A stretch of 44,816 nt of DNA from JOPF133 sp052144935 (GTDB taxonomy: Bacteria; Acidobacteriota; Terriglobia; Bryobacterales; Bryobacteraceae). Numbering within the stretch: position 1 is the first letter of the stretch; each line of letters starts with the position of its first letter. Location: contig JBKQPR010000037.1 in NCBI GenBank assembly GCA_052144935.1, positions 1 through 44,816 on the forward strand, in the 5' to 3' direction. This document shows, in pieces, positions 7,524-14,551 of this stretch. The position numbers and the translations under genes are program-made. Under the pieces are notes generated by a model. The model was not told where the DNA came from. It did not search any database and saw only the letters and a list, made by a program, of their open reading frames with translations.

Positions 7524-9845
7524 TTACCGCGCTATGTAATATCCCAAAAAGGCCAACACGCCCACCAGCGTGAAGAAGGCATAAGCCTGCACGCGGCCGC
7601 TTTCCAGGATGCACGCGGGATAAGAGAGCATCTTCACGAAGAAGGAAGTGAAGCGCACGGCGCCGTCGATAATCCAGGTGTCCCACCAGCCGGAGAGCGT
7701 GGCGCTGAAGCGCGTCAGCCATCCGGCGGCGTTTACTCCGCCATCCACCACGTTGCGGTCGAAAGCGCCCATCAGGCGGCCGCCGCCCTTGCCCAAGCCG
7801 TTGACGAAGAGGAAATCGTAGATCTCGTCCACGTACCACTTGTTATAGAGCAGGGTGTGCAGCGGCTTGAGCGACTTTTCGAGGGTATCGGGAATCTCCG
7901 GCTTGTTGTTATAAAAGTAGCGCGCCACCACAATGCCGATGATGGCGAAGGCCACCGAGACGCCCATGAGAATCCATTCCACGGATGCGCCGTGCTCGCC
8001 CTCTTTGGCGGCCACCGCGGCGGCCGAGGCGAAGGCCGGCTCCAGCCAGCGCTCGAAGGCGCGGAAGTTCTCGCCGAGGTTCCAGAGGCGGGGCGCTCCC
8101 AGCCAGCCGGCCAGCACGCTGCCGATGGCCAGCACGGTGAGCGGCACGGTCATGGAAGCGGGCGATTCGTGAATCCTGGCGGCCACTTCGGGACTTACGT
8201 GCGACTTACCGTAAAAGGTCATGTTCATGAGCCGCCACATGTAAAACGCGGTCATCAGGGCGGTGACCACGCCGATGCCCCAGAGGGCCTTCGACCCTTG
8301 CGGCGAGCTATAGGCCTGCCATAGAATCTCATCCTTGGAGAAGAAGCCGGCCAGCCCCGGAATGCCGGCGATGGCCACGGAGCCGACCCACATGGTCCAG
8401 TGGGTGATGGGAATCTTATCCTTCAGCGCGCCCATGCGGCGCATATCCTGCTCGCCGCTCATGGCGTGAATCACGGAACCCGACCCGAGGAAGAGCAGGG
8501 CCTTGAAAAAGGCATGCGTGAATAAGTGGAAGATAGCCACCCAGTAAGCGCCTACGCCGAGCGCCAGGAACATATAGCCAAGTTGGCTGACCGTGGAGTA
8601 TGCCAGGACGCGCTTGATATCCGTCTGCACCAGGGCGATCGAAGCAGCCAGAATGGCGGTAAATGCGCCCACGGTGGCCACCACCGTGGAAGTGCTGGGC
8701 GTGAGCACGAAAAGCGCCGAGGACCGCGCCACCATATATACGCCCGCGGTCACCATGGTGGCGGCGTGGATCAGCGCGGAGACCGGCGTGGGGCCTTCCA
8801 TGGCGTCTGGCAACCAGACATACAGCGGAATCTGCGCCGACTTACCGGTGGCGCCGAAAAACAGCAGCAGCGCCATGATACTGAGCACGCCGAAGCCGGC
8901 GATCTCCGGGAGGAAATGGCCGCTGCGCAGCACCGCGTTGACGTCGGTGAAGCGCACCGTGCCCAGCACCGACAACATCAGCAGCATGCCCAGCACAAAG
9001 CCGGCGTCGCCCACGCGGTTGAAGAGGAAGGCCTTCATTCCAGCGTCGGTCGCGGATTTCTTCTGGAAGTAGAAACCAATCAACAGGTAACTGCACAAAC
9101 CCACGCCTTCCCAGCCTACGAACAGCAGCGCGTAGTTATTGGCCAGAACGAGCATCAGCATGAAGAAGACGAACAGGTTCATGTAGCCGAAGAAACGGTA
9201 GTAGCCGTTGTCGTGGGCCATGTAGCCGGTGGAATAGAGGTGGATGATGAAGCCGATCCCGGTAACCACCAGGATCATGACGGAGCTGAGCGGATCGAGC
9301 AGAAAGCCCCAATCCACCTGGAATAGGGACATCTGGCCGTTGCCCATGTGGAAGGGCAGGCCGGGGATCCAGGTGTACAGGAGGATCTGGTGGATGCGCT
9401 GGGGCAATTGCGAAAGCTGCCACACGGCGCCCAACGAGAAGAGGAAGGAAAGCAGCACCATCCCGGGGCAGATCAGGTCGATGAGGAATTTCAGCGGCGA
9501 ATGGGCGTGGGCGTGGGAATGGGAGTGGTCGTGGCCATGGTCCTGGCCGTGTTCGTGGTCGTGAGTGTGGGCGTGGTCGTGAGTGTGGGCGTGGTCGTGA
9601 GTGTGACCGTTGGCAGGCGAATCGCCTGCCCCACCATGCCCATGCTCATGCCCATGCTCATGCTGGTGGTCATGTTCATGCACATGCTCATGCTGGTGCT
9701 CATGGGCGGGCGCCGGCTCCACGCCGGGAGCCACTGCCACGGCGGACTCCGGCTGCGGATCGAGCTTCCTGCCGAACAGCAGCATGAGCAAGGCTCCGAA
9801 GAGCGGGAACAGAGGTATCAGCCAGATCTGATCGAGAAAATTCAC
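7524..9845 (-). CDS. nuoL: NADH-quinone oxidoreductase subunit L with His-rich loop
   Basis: At 773 residues this is clearly longer than E. coli NuoL (about 613). Helix 1 (residues 7-26) is followed by a loop in which residues 48-115 hold about 29 histidines alternating with Glu, Asp, Gly, Ala and Thr, then helix 2 begins near LKFLIDLICPG. The rest is a normal NuoL: FVGWEGVGLCSYLLIGFYFQ with the channel Glu, GKSAQIPLYVWLPDAMEGPT, SALIHAATMVTAGVYMVARS, and the C-terminal lateral-helix region (KPLHTLLYNKWYVDEIYDFL) ending in a final helix. The loop sits where relatives have only a short connection. Given the usual N-out topology of NuoL it would face the cytoplasm; that is inference. A metal-binding role is possible but unproved. 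Confidence 0.95.
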   Translation of the reverse strand: MNFLDQIWLIPLFPLFGALLMLLFGRKLDPQPESAVAVAPGVEPAPAHEHQHEHVHEHDHQHEHGHEHGHGGAGDSPANGHTHDHAHTHDHAHTHDHEHGQDHGHDHSHSHAHAHSPLKFLIDLICPGMVLLSFLFSLGAVWQLSQLPQRIHQILLYTWIPGLPFHMGNGQMSLFQVDWGFLLDPLSSVMILVVTGIGFIIHLYSTGYMAHDNGYYRFFGYMNLFVFFMLMLVLANNYALLFVGWEGVGLCSYLLIGFYFQKKSATDAGMKAFLFNRVGDAGFVLGMLLMLSVLGTVRFTDVNAVLRSGHFLPEIAGFGVLSIMALLLFFGATGKSAQIPLYVWLPDAMEGPTPVSALIHAATMVTAGVYMVARSSALFVLTPSTSTVVATVGAFTAILAASIALVQTDIKRVLAYSTVSQLGYMFLALGVGAYWVAIFHLFTHAFFKALLFLGSGSVIHAMSGEQDMRRMGALKDKIPITHWTMWVGSVAIAGIPGLAGFFSKDEILWQAYSSPQGSKALWGIGVVTALMTAFYMWRLMNMTFYGKSHVSPEVAARIHESPASMTVPLTVLAIGSVLAGWLGAPRLWNLGENFRAFERWLEPAFASAAAVAAKEGEHGASVEWILMGVSVAFAIIGIVVARYFYNNKPEIPDTLEKSLKPLHTLLYNKWYVDEIYDFLFVNGLGKGGGRLMGAFDRNVVDGGVNAAGWLTRFSATLSGWWDTWIIDGAVRFTSFFVKMLSYPACILESGRVQAYAFFTLVGVLAFLGYYIAR
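9501..9704 (-). repeat. Low-complexity His-codon repeat within nuoL
   Basis: The DNA for the NuoL loop is an array of short degenerate repeats of CAC/CAT with acidic or small-residue codons. A perfect 18-bp unit (GTGAGTGTGGGCGTGGTC on the plus strand) is repeated at 9561-9578 and 9579-9596, and the 9637-9707 part is made of 6-12-bp CATGCTCATGCC-like units. Such arrays grow and shrink by slippage, so loop length may vary between strains. Confidence 0.8.
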
Positions 9846-9852
9846 GGTTCTC

Positions 9853-10161
9853 CTACCACTTCAGCAAGTCGATCTCATCCGCCAGCACGGTTTCCTTGTT
9901 GCGAAACAGCGCGATCAGGATGCCCAGCCCCACAGCCGCCTCGGCCACCGCGTCGGTAATCACGAAGATGGCGAAGATCTGCCCGTTGACGTTGCGCAGG
10001 GCGTGCGAAAAGGCCACCAGGTTGATGTTCACGGCATTGAGGATCAGCTCGATGGACATCAAAATGACGACCACATTGCGGCGCGTGAGCACGCCCACAG
10101 TGCCGATCAGCAGGAGAGCCGCGCTGAGCACCAGGTAATGAACCGTTGTTACGGGATACAT
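9853..10161 (-). CDS. nuoK: NADH-quinone oxidoreductase subunit K
   Basis: A 102-residue subunit with three membrane helices, the usual NuoK size. It starts MYPVTTVHYLVLSAALLLIG and contains MSIELILNAVNINLVAFS with the conserved membrane Glu, then FVITDAVAEAAVGLGILIAL with the second key Glu. The ATG at 10161 was chosen because it gives the family length; a longer frame upstream only shadows nuoJ. The nuoJ stop is two bases upstream and nuoL begins seven bases after the nuoK stop. Confidence 0.96.
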   Translation of the reverse strand: MYPVTTVHYLVLSAALLLIGTVGVLTRRNVVVILMSIELILNAVNINLVAFSHALRNVNGQIFAIFVITDAVAEAAVGLGILIALFRNKETVLADEIDLLKW

Positions 10162-10163
10162 CG

Positions 10164-10682
10164 TCAAATCCTCTTTTTGGCCATGATGACCGAGCCGACC
10201 ACCGCCACCAACAGCAGAATGGAAGCGATCTCGAAGGGCAACAGATATTCGGAAAACAGGACGTCCGCCAGCATCTCGGTATTGCCGAGCACGGGCGGCA
10301 CGGGCGCTGGCTCGCCGAACTGGAAGGCGCCCTGGCCGCGATACAGGAAGTAACCCACCTCGGCGCCCACCAACGCGACGGCCGTCAGAGCCACCAGCCA
10401 CTGGCGGTTGAACTGGCGCTCGTGGGCGGCCTGGTCCAGATTCACCAGCATGATGACGAAGAGGAACAGCACCATGATGCCGCCCACGTAGAGCACGATC
10501 TGCACGGCGAACAGGAACTCGGCCTGCTGCAGGAGGTAGATGCCGGCCACGCCCAGCAGCGAGACAATCAGCGAAATGGCGCTACGCACGGCGCTGCGGC
10601 AGGTGATGGTGAGGACGCCCCCGCCCAGCACCAGCAGGGCGAAAGTGTAAAACAGGACCGCGTCTATGTAGGTGGGGGTCAT
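10164..10682 (-). CDS. nuoJ: NADH-quinone oxidoreductase subunit J
   Basis: A 172-residue subunit with five predicted membrane helices. It begins MTPTYIDAVLFYTFALLVLG and contains the conserved AVQIVLYVGGIMVLFLFVIM helix that undergoes pi-helix rearrangement in complex I. The open frame extends further upstream, but that part is repeat-like, so the ATG at 10682 is preferred. No Shine-Dalgarno precedes it; the AGGAGG next to the ATG is on the opposite strand. A 70-base gap separates it from nuoI. Confidence 0.95.
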   Translation of the reverse strand: MTPTYIDAVLFYTFALLVLGGGVLTITCRSAVRSAISLIVSLLGVAGIYLLQQAEFLFAVQIVLYVGGIMVLFLFVIMLVNLDQAAHERQFNRQWLVALTAVALVGAEVGYFLYRGQGAFQFGEPAPVPPVLGNTEMLADVLFSEYLLPFEIASILLLVAVVGSVIMAKKRI

Positions 10683-10724
10683 AGGAGGTGCGGCGTCCGC
10701 TCCCTGACGGTCGCGGCTCGGTAG

Positions 10725-10749
10725 CACGGGTGAACACGGATGAACACGG
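10725..10749. repeat. Short TGAACACGG direct repeat between nuoI and nuoJ
   Basis: TGAACACGG occurs at 10731-10739 and 10741-10749, preceded by CACGGG. It lies in the nuoI-nuoJ gap, one of only three wide gaps in the operon, and has the same CACGG flavour as the large inverted repeat at 4331-4437. It may be a decayed arm of the same element type. Confidence 0.45.
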
Positions 10750-10752
10750 CTT

Positions 10753-11208
10753 TCAACATTTGTATTGAGTGGGATTGGGGCCTTCCTCGAGCATCTGGCG
10801 GTCCCAGATCTGGCCCTCACGGGTGTAAGTGGCCATTTCGAAATCCTGGGTCAGTTCCAGGGCGTCCACCGGGCAGGCGTCTTCACAGAGGCCGCAAAAC
10901 ATGCAGCGGGAGGTGTCGTAAGTAAATTCGGCAAGTTCCTTGCGCCGGGTGGCCTCGTTGCGCGCGCTGGTGACCACGATGAGGTTCTCCGGGCAGGCCA
11001 GCGCGCACAAGTTGCAGGAGATGCAGAGGGTCTCTCCGTTATCGGGATTGATATTCAGGCGCGGGGCTCCGCGGTAGCGCTCGGCCACTTTGGGGCGCTC
11101 CGCGGGATACTGCTCGGTGTAGATGTACTTCGGATTCTGATTCCGGAACGTGACCCAGAGGCCTTGAAAGAGGTCCACCAGGAAGATCTTGTTTAGAAGC
11201 TTACGCAT
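10753..11208 (-). CDS. nuoI: NADH-quinone oxidoreductase subunit I (2x 4Fe-4S)
   Basis: A 151-residue ferredoxin-like subunit that passes electrons to the last cluster of complex I through clusters N6a and N6b. Two complete 4Fe-4S motifs are visible, CISCNLCALACP at about residues 62-73 and CMFCGLCEDACP at about 102-113. The N-terminal amphipathic helix (VDLFQGLWVTFRNQNPKYIY) is also typical. AAGAAGG lies about nine bases before the ATG. It is flanked by the two longest gaps in the first half of the operon, 116 bases to nuoD (with an inverted repeat) and 70 to nuoJ. Confidence 0.97.
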   Translation of the reverse strand: MRKLLNKIFLVDLFQGLWVTFRNQNPKYIYTEQYPAERPKVAERYRGAPRLNINPDNGETLCISCNLCALACPENLIVVTSARNEATRRKELAEFTYDTSRCMFCGLCEDACPVDALELTQDFEMATYTREGQIWDRQMLEEGPNPTQYKC

Positions 11209-11225
11209 AGAAGTTAACCTTCTTG

Positions 11226-11303
11226 TTGAGGCGGAGACGCGGAGACGCGCAGAAGCAATTTGTTCTCAGAACTTTTCTCCGCGTCTCCGCGTCTCCGCGT
11301 CAA
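11226..11303. repeat. Inverted repeat between nuoD and nuoI
   Basis: Two 29-base arms (11226-11254 and 11275-11303) pair with only two mismatches around a 20-base loop. Each arm is a run of GCGGAGAC units. The transcript should fold into a very stable hairpin about 20 bases downstream of nuoD and just before nuoI. The design (GGAG-rich units, about 20-base loop) matches the element between nuoN and nuoH. Confidence 0.85.
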
Positions 11304-11324
11304 GGTGTTACGCCGCGTCATGTG

Positions 11325-12437
11325 TTACCGATCCACCTCGCCTAGCACGATGTCTAATGTTCCGATTACGGCCACGATGTCGGCTACTAACCCGCCTCTT
11401 ACCATCCGGTCGAGAGCTTGTAAGTTGACGAACGACGGGGGGCGCACCCGCACGCGGTAGGGCTGCGTGGCGCCATCGCTCACGATGTAATATCCCAGCT
11501 CGCCTTTGGGGGCCTCGATGGATACGTAGGCCTCGCCCACCGCCGGCTTGATCACCTTTCCCACCTTGCCCATGATCGGCCCCTCGGGAATCGCTTCGAC
11601 GGCCTGACGCATGATGCGCACCGATTGGCGCATTTCTTCCATGCGAACCATGTACCGGTCGTAGGTGTCGCCATTTTCGCGTGTGGGGATTTCGAACTCG
11701 TACTTTTCGTAGCCGGAATACGGCTGGGCCTTGCGGAGATCCCACTTCACTCCGGCGGCGCGCAACACAGGGCCGGTCACGCCGTATTCCTTGCACTCGT
11801 CGGCGCTCAAAATGCCGACGCCCGTCAGGCGGCCCACCCAGATGCGATTGTTGGTGAGCAGTTCCTCGTATTCGTCGATCCTGGGCAGGAGCCAGTCGCA
11901 GAAGGCCATCACGTCCTCCTCGAAGCCGTCGTAGGTTTCGTAGAGCAGGCCGCCGATGCGGAAGGCGTGGGTGGTGAGCCGCGCGCCGCAGTACTTTTCG
12001 AAGATTTTGAGGGCCTCTTCGCGCTCGCGAAAGCAATAGAAAACCGGCGTGATGGCGCCGATATCGAGGGCGTGGGTGCCCAGCCACAGCAGATGGCTGG
12101 CAATGCGGTTCATCTCCGTGAGGATGACCCGAACGACCTGTGCGCGCGGCGGCGCCTCGATATTGAGCAGCTTCTCCACGGCCAGGCAGTAGCCCAGACC
12201 GTTGGAGATGGCCGCCACGTAGTCCATGCGGTCCACGTAGGGGTTGAACTGCGCGTAGGTGCGGTTCTCGGCGATTTTTTCGACGCCCCGGTGCAGGTAT
12301 CCGATGACGCACTCGGTGCCCAGAATCTTTTCGCCATCCAGTTTGAGGATGACGCGCAGCACACCGTGCGTGGAAGGGTGCTGGGGGCCCATGTTGAGAA
12401 CTAATTCGGTGGAATCTAAAAATGTGGCGTCCGGCAT
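11325..12437 (-). CDS. nuoD: NADH-quinone oxidoreductase subunit D
   Basis: A 370-residue 49-kDa-type subunit that forms the quinone pocket with NuoB and NuoH. The family signature LNMGPQHPSTHGVLRVILKL is near the N-terminus, followed by GYLHRGVEKIAENRTY and EMNRIASHLLWLGTHALDIG. It ends with GTLDIVLGEVDR, the standard C-terminus. It is a separate protein here, not fused to NuoC, and lies seven bases after the nuoC stop. NuoB, its usual partner, is not encoded in the window. Confidence 0.97.
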   Translation of the reverse strand: MPDATFLDSTELVLNMGPQHPSTHGVLRVILKLDGEKILGTECVIGYLHRGVEKIAENRTYAQFNPYVDRMDYVAAISNGLGYCLAVEKLLNIEAPPRAQVVRVILTEMNRIASHLLWLGTHALDIGAITPVFYCFREREEALKIFEKYCGARLTTHAFRIGGLLYETYDGFEEDVMAFCDWLLPRIDEYEELLTNNRIWVGRLTGVGILSADECKEYGVTGPVLRAAGVKWDLRKAQPYSGYEKYEFEIPTRENGDTYDRYMVRMEEMRQSVRIMRQAVEAIPEGPIMGKVGKVIKPAVGEAYVSIEAPKGELGYYIVSDGATQPYRVRVRPPSFVNLQALDRMVRGGLVADIVAVIGTLDIVLGEVDR

Positions 12438-12444
12438 ACCGTGT

Positions 12445-13113
12445 TCACTGGCCGCTATCGATCTCCAGGTTCTCCCGCACCCAGGTCTGGTCCTGCTGAA
12501 TTATAGAATAGTCCTTTCGCAGCGGGTGTCCCTGCCACTCTTCCGGCAGGAGGATGCGCCGCATGTCGGGATGCCCGGCGAACTCGATGCCGAACATGTC
12601 GAAGACCTCGCGCTCCAGCCAATTGGCGGCCAGGTGCACGGTGACGGCGGTCTCGGGCTTGTAGCCCTCGGGGATGTACGTTTTCACGCGGACGCGCTCG
12701 TTGCGCGCGAAGCTATAGAGGATGTAGACGACGTCGAAGCGGTCGGCGCGTTTGGGCCAATCGACTGCGGTGACATCCACCAGGTAGTCGAAATCGGCTT
12801 CCAATTTGAGGTACTCGAGGACCGGGATGACGGAATCGGGTTTGGCCACGATGAAATTCTGGCCCAGGTACGTGGAGGTCTCGAGCACGCGGCCGGCGAA
12901 GCGCGCCTTCAAATCCGTGGCCAGTTCGCTCTCCCATGGGGTGGCCGCCATGGTGGCCGGAGGTTTGGGAGGAGCGTGTCCGGCGGCTGCCGCCGCGGGC
13001 TTGGGAGGAGCGGGTTTGGCTGCCGGGGCGGCGGGTTTCTGCGGCGGCTTGGGCGCCTCGCCCGCCTCGGGTTGAGGCGCTGGGGAGCCTTCCGGCTTTT
13101 GCTCGTCAGCCAT
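12445..13113 (-). CDS. nuoC: NADH-quinone oxidoreductase subunit C with Pro/Ala-rich N-terminus
   Basis: A 222-residue 30-kDa-type peripheral subunit. The NuoC domain begins at about residue 59 and contains the signature EREVFDMFGIEFAGHPDMRR followed by ILLPEEWQGHPLRKDY. Residues 1-57 are a low-complexity, Pro-, Ala- and Lys-rich extension (PKPPQKPAAPAAKPAPPKPA) absent from most NuoC proteins. The ATG has AGGA six bases upstream and lies just after a good promoter, so it is the first gene of this transcript. An internal Met55 could give a product near normal length, but it has no obvious ribosome-binding site. Confidence 0.94.
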   Translation of the reverse strand: MADEQKPEGSPAPQPEAGEAPKPPQKPAAPAAKPAPPKPAAAAAGHAPPKPPATMAATPWESELATDLKARFAGRVLETSTYLGQNFIVAKPDSVIPVLEYLKLEADFDYLVDVTAVDWPKRADRFDVVYILYSFARNERVRVKTYIPEGYKPETAVTVHLAANWLEREVFDMFGIEFAGHPDMRRILLPEEWQGHPLRKDYSIIQQDQTWVRENLEIDSGQ

Positions 13114-13137
13114 GTGTGTTCCTGATGAAGATCACTA

Positions 13138-13166
13138 CATTTATCACCTGCGGCTCCTAGTGTCAA
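13138..13166 (-). promoter_or_regulatory. Likely sigma70-type promoter of the nuo operon
   Basis: On the minus strand a perfect TTGACA (-35; plus-strand 13161-13166) is followed after 17 bases by TAAATG (-10; 13138-13143). The predicted start is about 17 bases before the nuoC ATG. The weak -10 lowers certainty. If real, nuoC is promoter-proximal and nuoA/B are not part of this transcript. Confidence 0.5.
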
Positions 13167-13402
13167 ATTGCGGCAGGGAGTGAAAGTGGCGTGGATCAAA
13201 GGCGGGCAAGACTATTTCACCGCGGAGGAGCGGAGGTTTCGCGGGGCGAGGCGAGAAGTAGAGTCCGCCGCGGTGCGGGGCTTAGCGGTGGGGTGGGCGG
13301 TGAAGGGGGCCTCCGAAGGCTGGTTTTTTCGGGGGGTATGGAAGAGGCGGACGTTGGGGGTGGGCGACGGTTTTGGGGTTCTGGTCGTGGGGGCCCGAGG
13401 AT

Positions 13403-13582
13403 GAACTCCTCGATGGCGTATCGGGCCCAGATGGCGCCCCGGCGCTCGGTCTGGGCCTGATAGCGGAGGAAAAGCTCCCATGTGTCGGATTGGCTGACTA
13501 TTTGGCGGAAGCCCTCGGCCAGGGCGAGGTTGCGGTTCTGGGCGCGGAGGACACCGATGTTTTCGACGAGGTCCGCGGACAT
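13403..13582 (-). pseudogene. Fragment of a hypothetical protein interrupted by a repeat core
   Basis: The minus-strand frame starting at 13582 reads as normal protein for about 60 residues (ENIGVLRAQNRNLALAEGF, then QIVSQSDTWELFLRYQAQTE). This resembles the C-terminal end of small hypothetical proteins that occur in many copies in Solibacter-like genomes; that likeness is from memory. Near the end, the residues GAIWAR between TERR and YAIEEF are encoded by a copy of the repeat core (13423-13442). Past that the frame becomes Pro/Arg-rich with no domain. No matching N-terminal part is readable upstream, so it is probably a relic. Confidence 0.4.
13423..13442. repeat. Repeat core copy (GGGCCCAGATGGCGCCCCGG)
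   Basis: It matches the consensus GGGCCCAGAGGGTACCCCG at most positions. It lies within the readable part of the decayed minus-strand frame and adds six residues without shifting it. Confidence 0.6.
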
Positions 13583-13685
13583 GGGCGGATGGGAGTATCT
13601 GCATTACGGTCGATGGCGCGGTCGAGGGCGCAGGTGAAGAGGCGGCCTCGAGGCGGGCGGCGCGCAGCAGGCCTGCTGGGCGATC

Positions 13686-13704
13686 GGGCCCAAAGGGTAC
13701 CCCG
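13686..13704. repeat. Repeat core copy (GGGCCCAAAGGGTACCCCG)
   Basis: One mismatch to the consensus GGGCCCAGAGGGTACCCCG. It lies in the roughly 990-base region between nuoC and the tRNA. Apart from the relic at 13403-13582 and the promoter at 13138-13166, I see no supported gene in 13114-14088. Confidence 0.65.
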
Positions 13705-14065
13705 AAGAGTTCCTGGGGTTGACGGGCCGGTAGACGGAGACGAGCGCGGATCCGCCGTTGGGCCGCCGCAGCGGAACCCAACCAGGTGCATGGCAGGGCC
13801 TTGCGGCCACTGCCGGGCAGAGGGGGAGGGTACGCTGCCGGGGAGGTAGTGCGGGAGTAGTTGCCGGCTGCGGCGGATGAGTTTCATGAAGTGTCCAAAC
13901 ATGGAGAGGGCGAACCGCGCCAGGATGGCGGCACCAGGAACCGCGCGAGGATTCCGCTCCCGCACTGCGGGTAGAAGCTGAGTTTTGGACTGGTCCGTAG
14001 GGCATCCGCCGGGCAGGAATCGGCGGGCCAGGGAAGCAGATGAGTGAGGAGGAGCCGGCCGGAAG

Positions 14066-14094
14066 TGGATTCCGACGACGCCGTTTGTTAAAAT
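14066..14094 (+). promoter_or_regulatory. Possible tRNA promoter
   Basis: TAAAAT (14089-14094) matches five of six -10 positions and lies 11 bases before the mature tRNA 5' end. A weak -35 (TGGATT, 14066-14071) is 17 bases upstream of it. This is a position-based inference. Confidence 0.35.
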
Positions 14095-14105
14095 TAAGCT
14101 TGCAT

Positions 14106-14179
14106 TGGGACGTCGTCTAACGGTAAGACTGCAGACTCTGGATCTGCGTATCGGGGTTCGAATCCCTGCGTCCCAGCCA
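14106..14179 (+). tRNA. tRNA-Gln (anticodon CTG)
   Basis: A full cloverleaf can be drawn. The acceptor stem TGGGACG pairs with CGTCCCA, the anticodon stem GCAGA/TCTGC encloses loop CTCTGGA with anticodon CTG, and the T arm has GGGTTCGAATCCC-like sequence. The 3' CCA is encoded (14177-14179). No T-rich terminator is obvious downstream, and no direct repeat of the tRNA 3' end marking an integrated element was seen. Confidence 0.95.
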
Positions 14180-14551
14180 ACCCAATCCCACTAAGGACCG
14201 TGACTAAACCCAGAGAGAAACGAGCCAACGGGTTCGGAGCGGTGCGCCGTTTCGACTAACGCGGGCCAAGCTGAACCGATTCGGCGATCGGAAGCAGCCG
14301 GGATCGGTTGCGATACCGCCGGACCCAGACGTGGCGCGCATGTTGGGCCGGAATACTTGTTAACTGCCGTTCCGCTTCCGCGCGCAGAGGATCCGGGAGT
14401 GGCGGCCTTTGCCCGGGGGGCCGCGGTCTTTGTTCGATTTCTCCGTCCCAGTGCTTCAAGCGCGCAGATTTCGCCGCGGGAACGGCAAAACCGCGCTATA
14501 GTTGCAATTCCTATCGGGTTCAGGCAATCTGGTAGGTTTTCCTCGATCCGA
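14180..14551. other. Intergenic stretch with one dispersed repeat copy
   Basis: No gene is supported between the tRNA and the DHH gene. It contains CGCATGTTGGGCCGGAATAC (14337-14356), which recurs with one base deleted at 42460-42478. Confidence 0.5.

Noticed and set aside
9501..9704. Possible CRISPR array
   Set aside because: The short repeats are contiguous coding repeats for a His-rich loop within nuoL, with no spacers of constant length.
13604..14005. Pro/Arg-rich minus-strand frames upstream of the relic at 13403-13582
   Set aside because: All three minus frames are open for long stretches owing to high GC; none shows a domain or a ribosome-binding site.
14106..14179. tRNA-Gln as the attachment site of an integrated element
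   Set aside because: No direct repeat of the tRNA 3' end, integrase gene or phage genes were found in the window.
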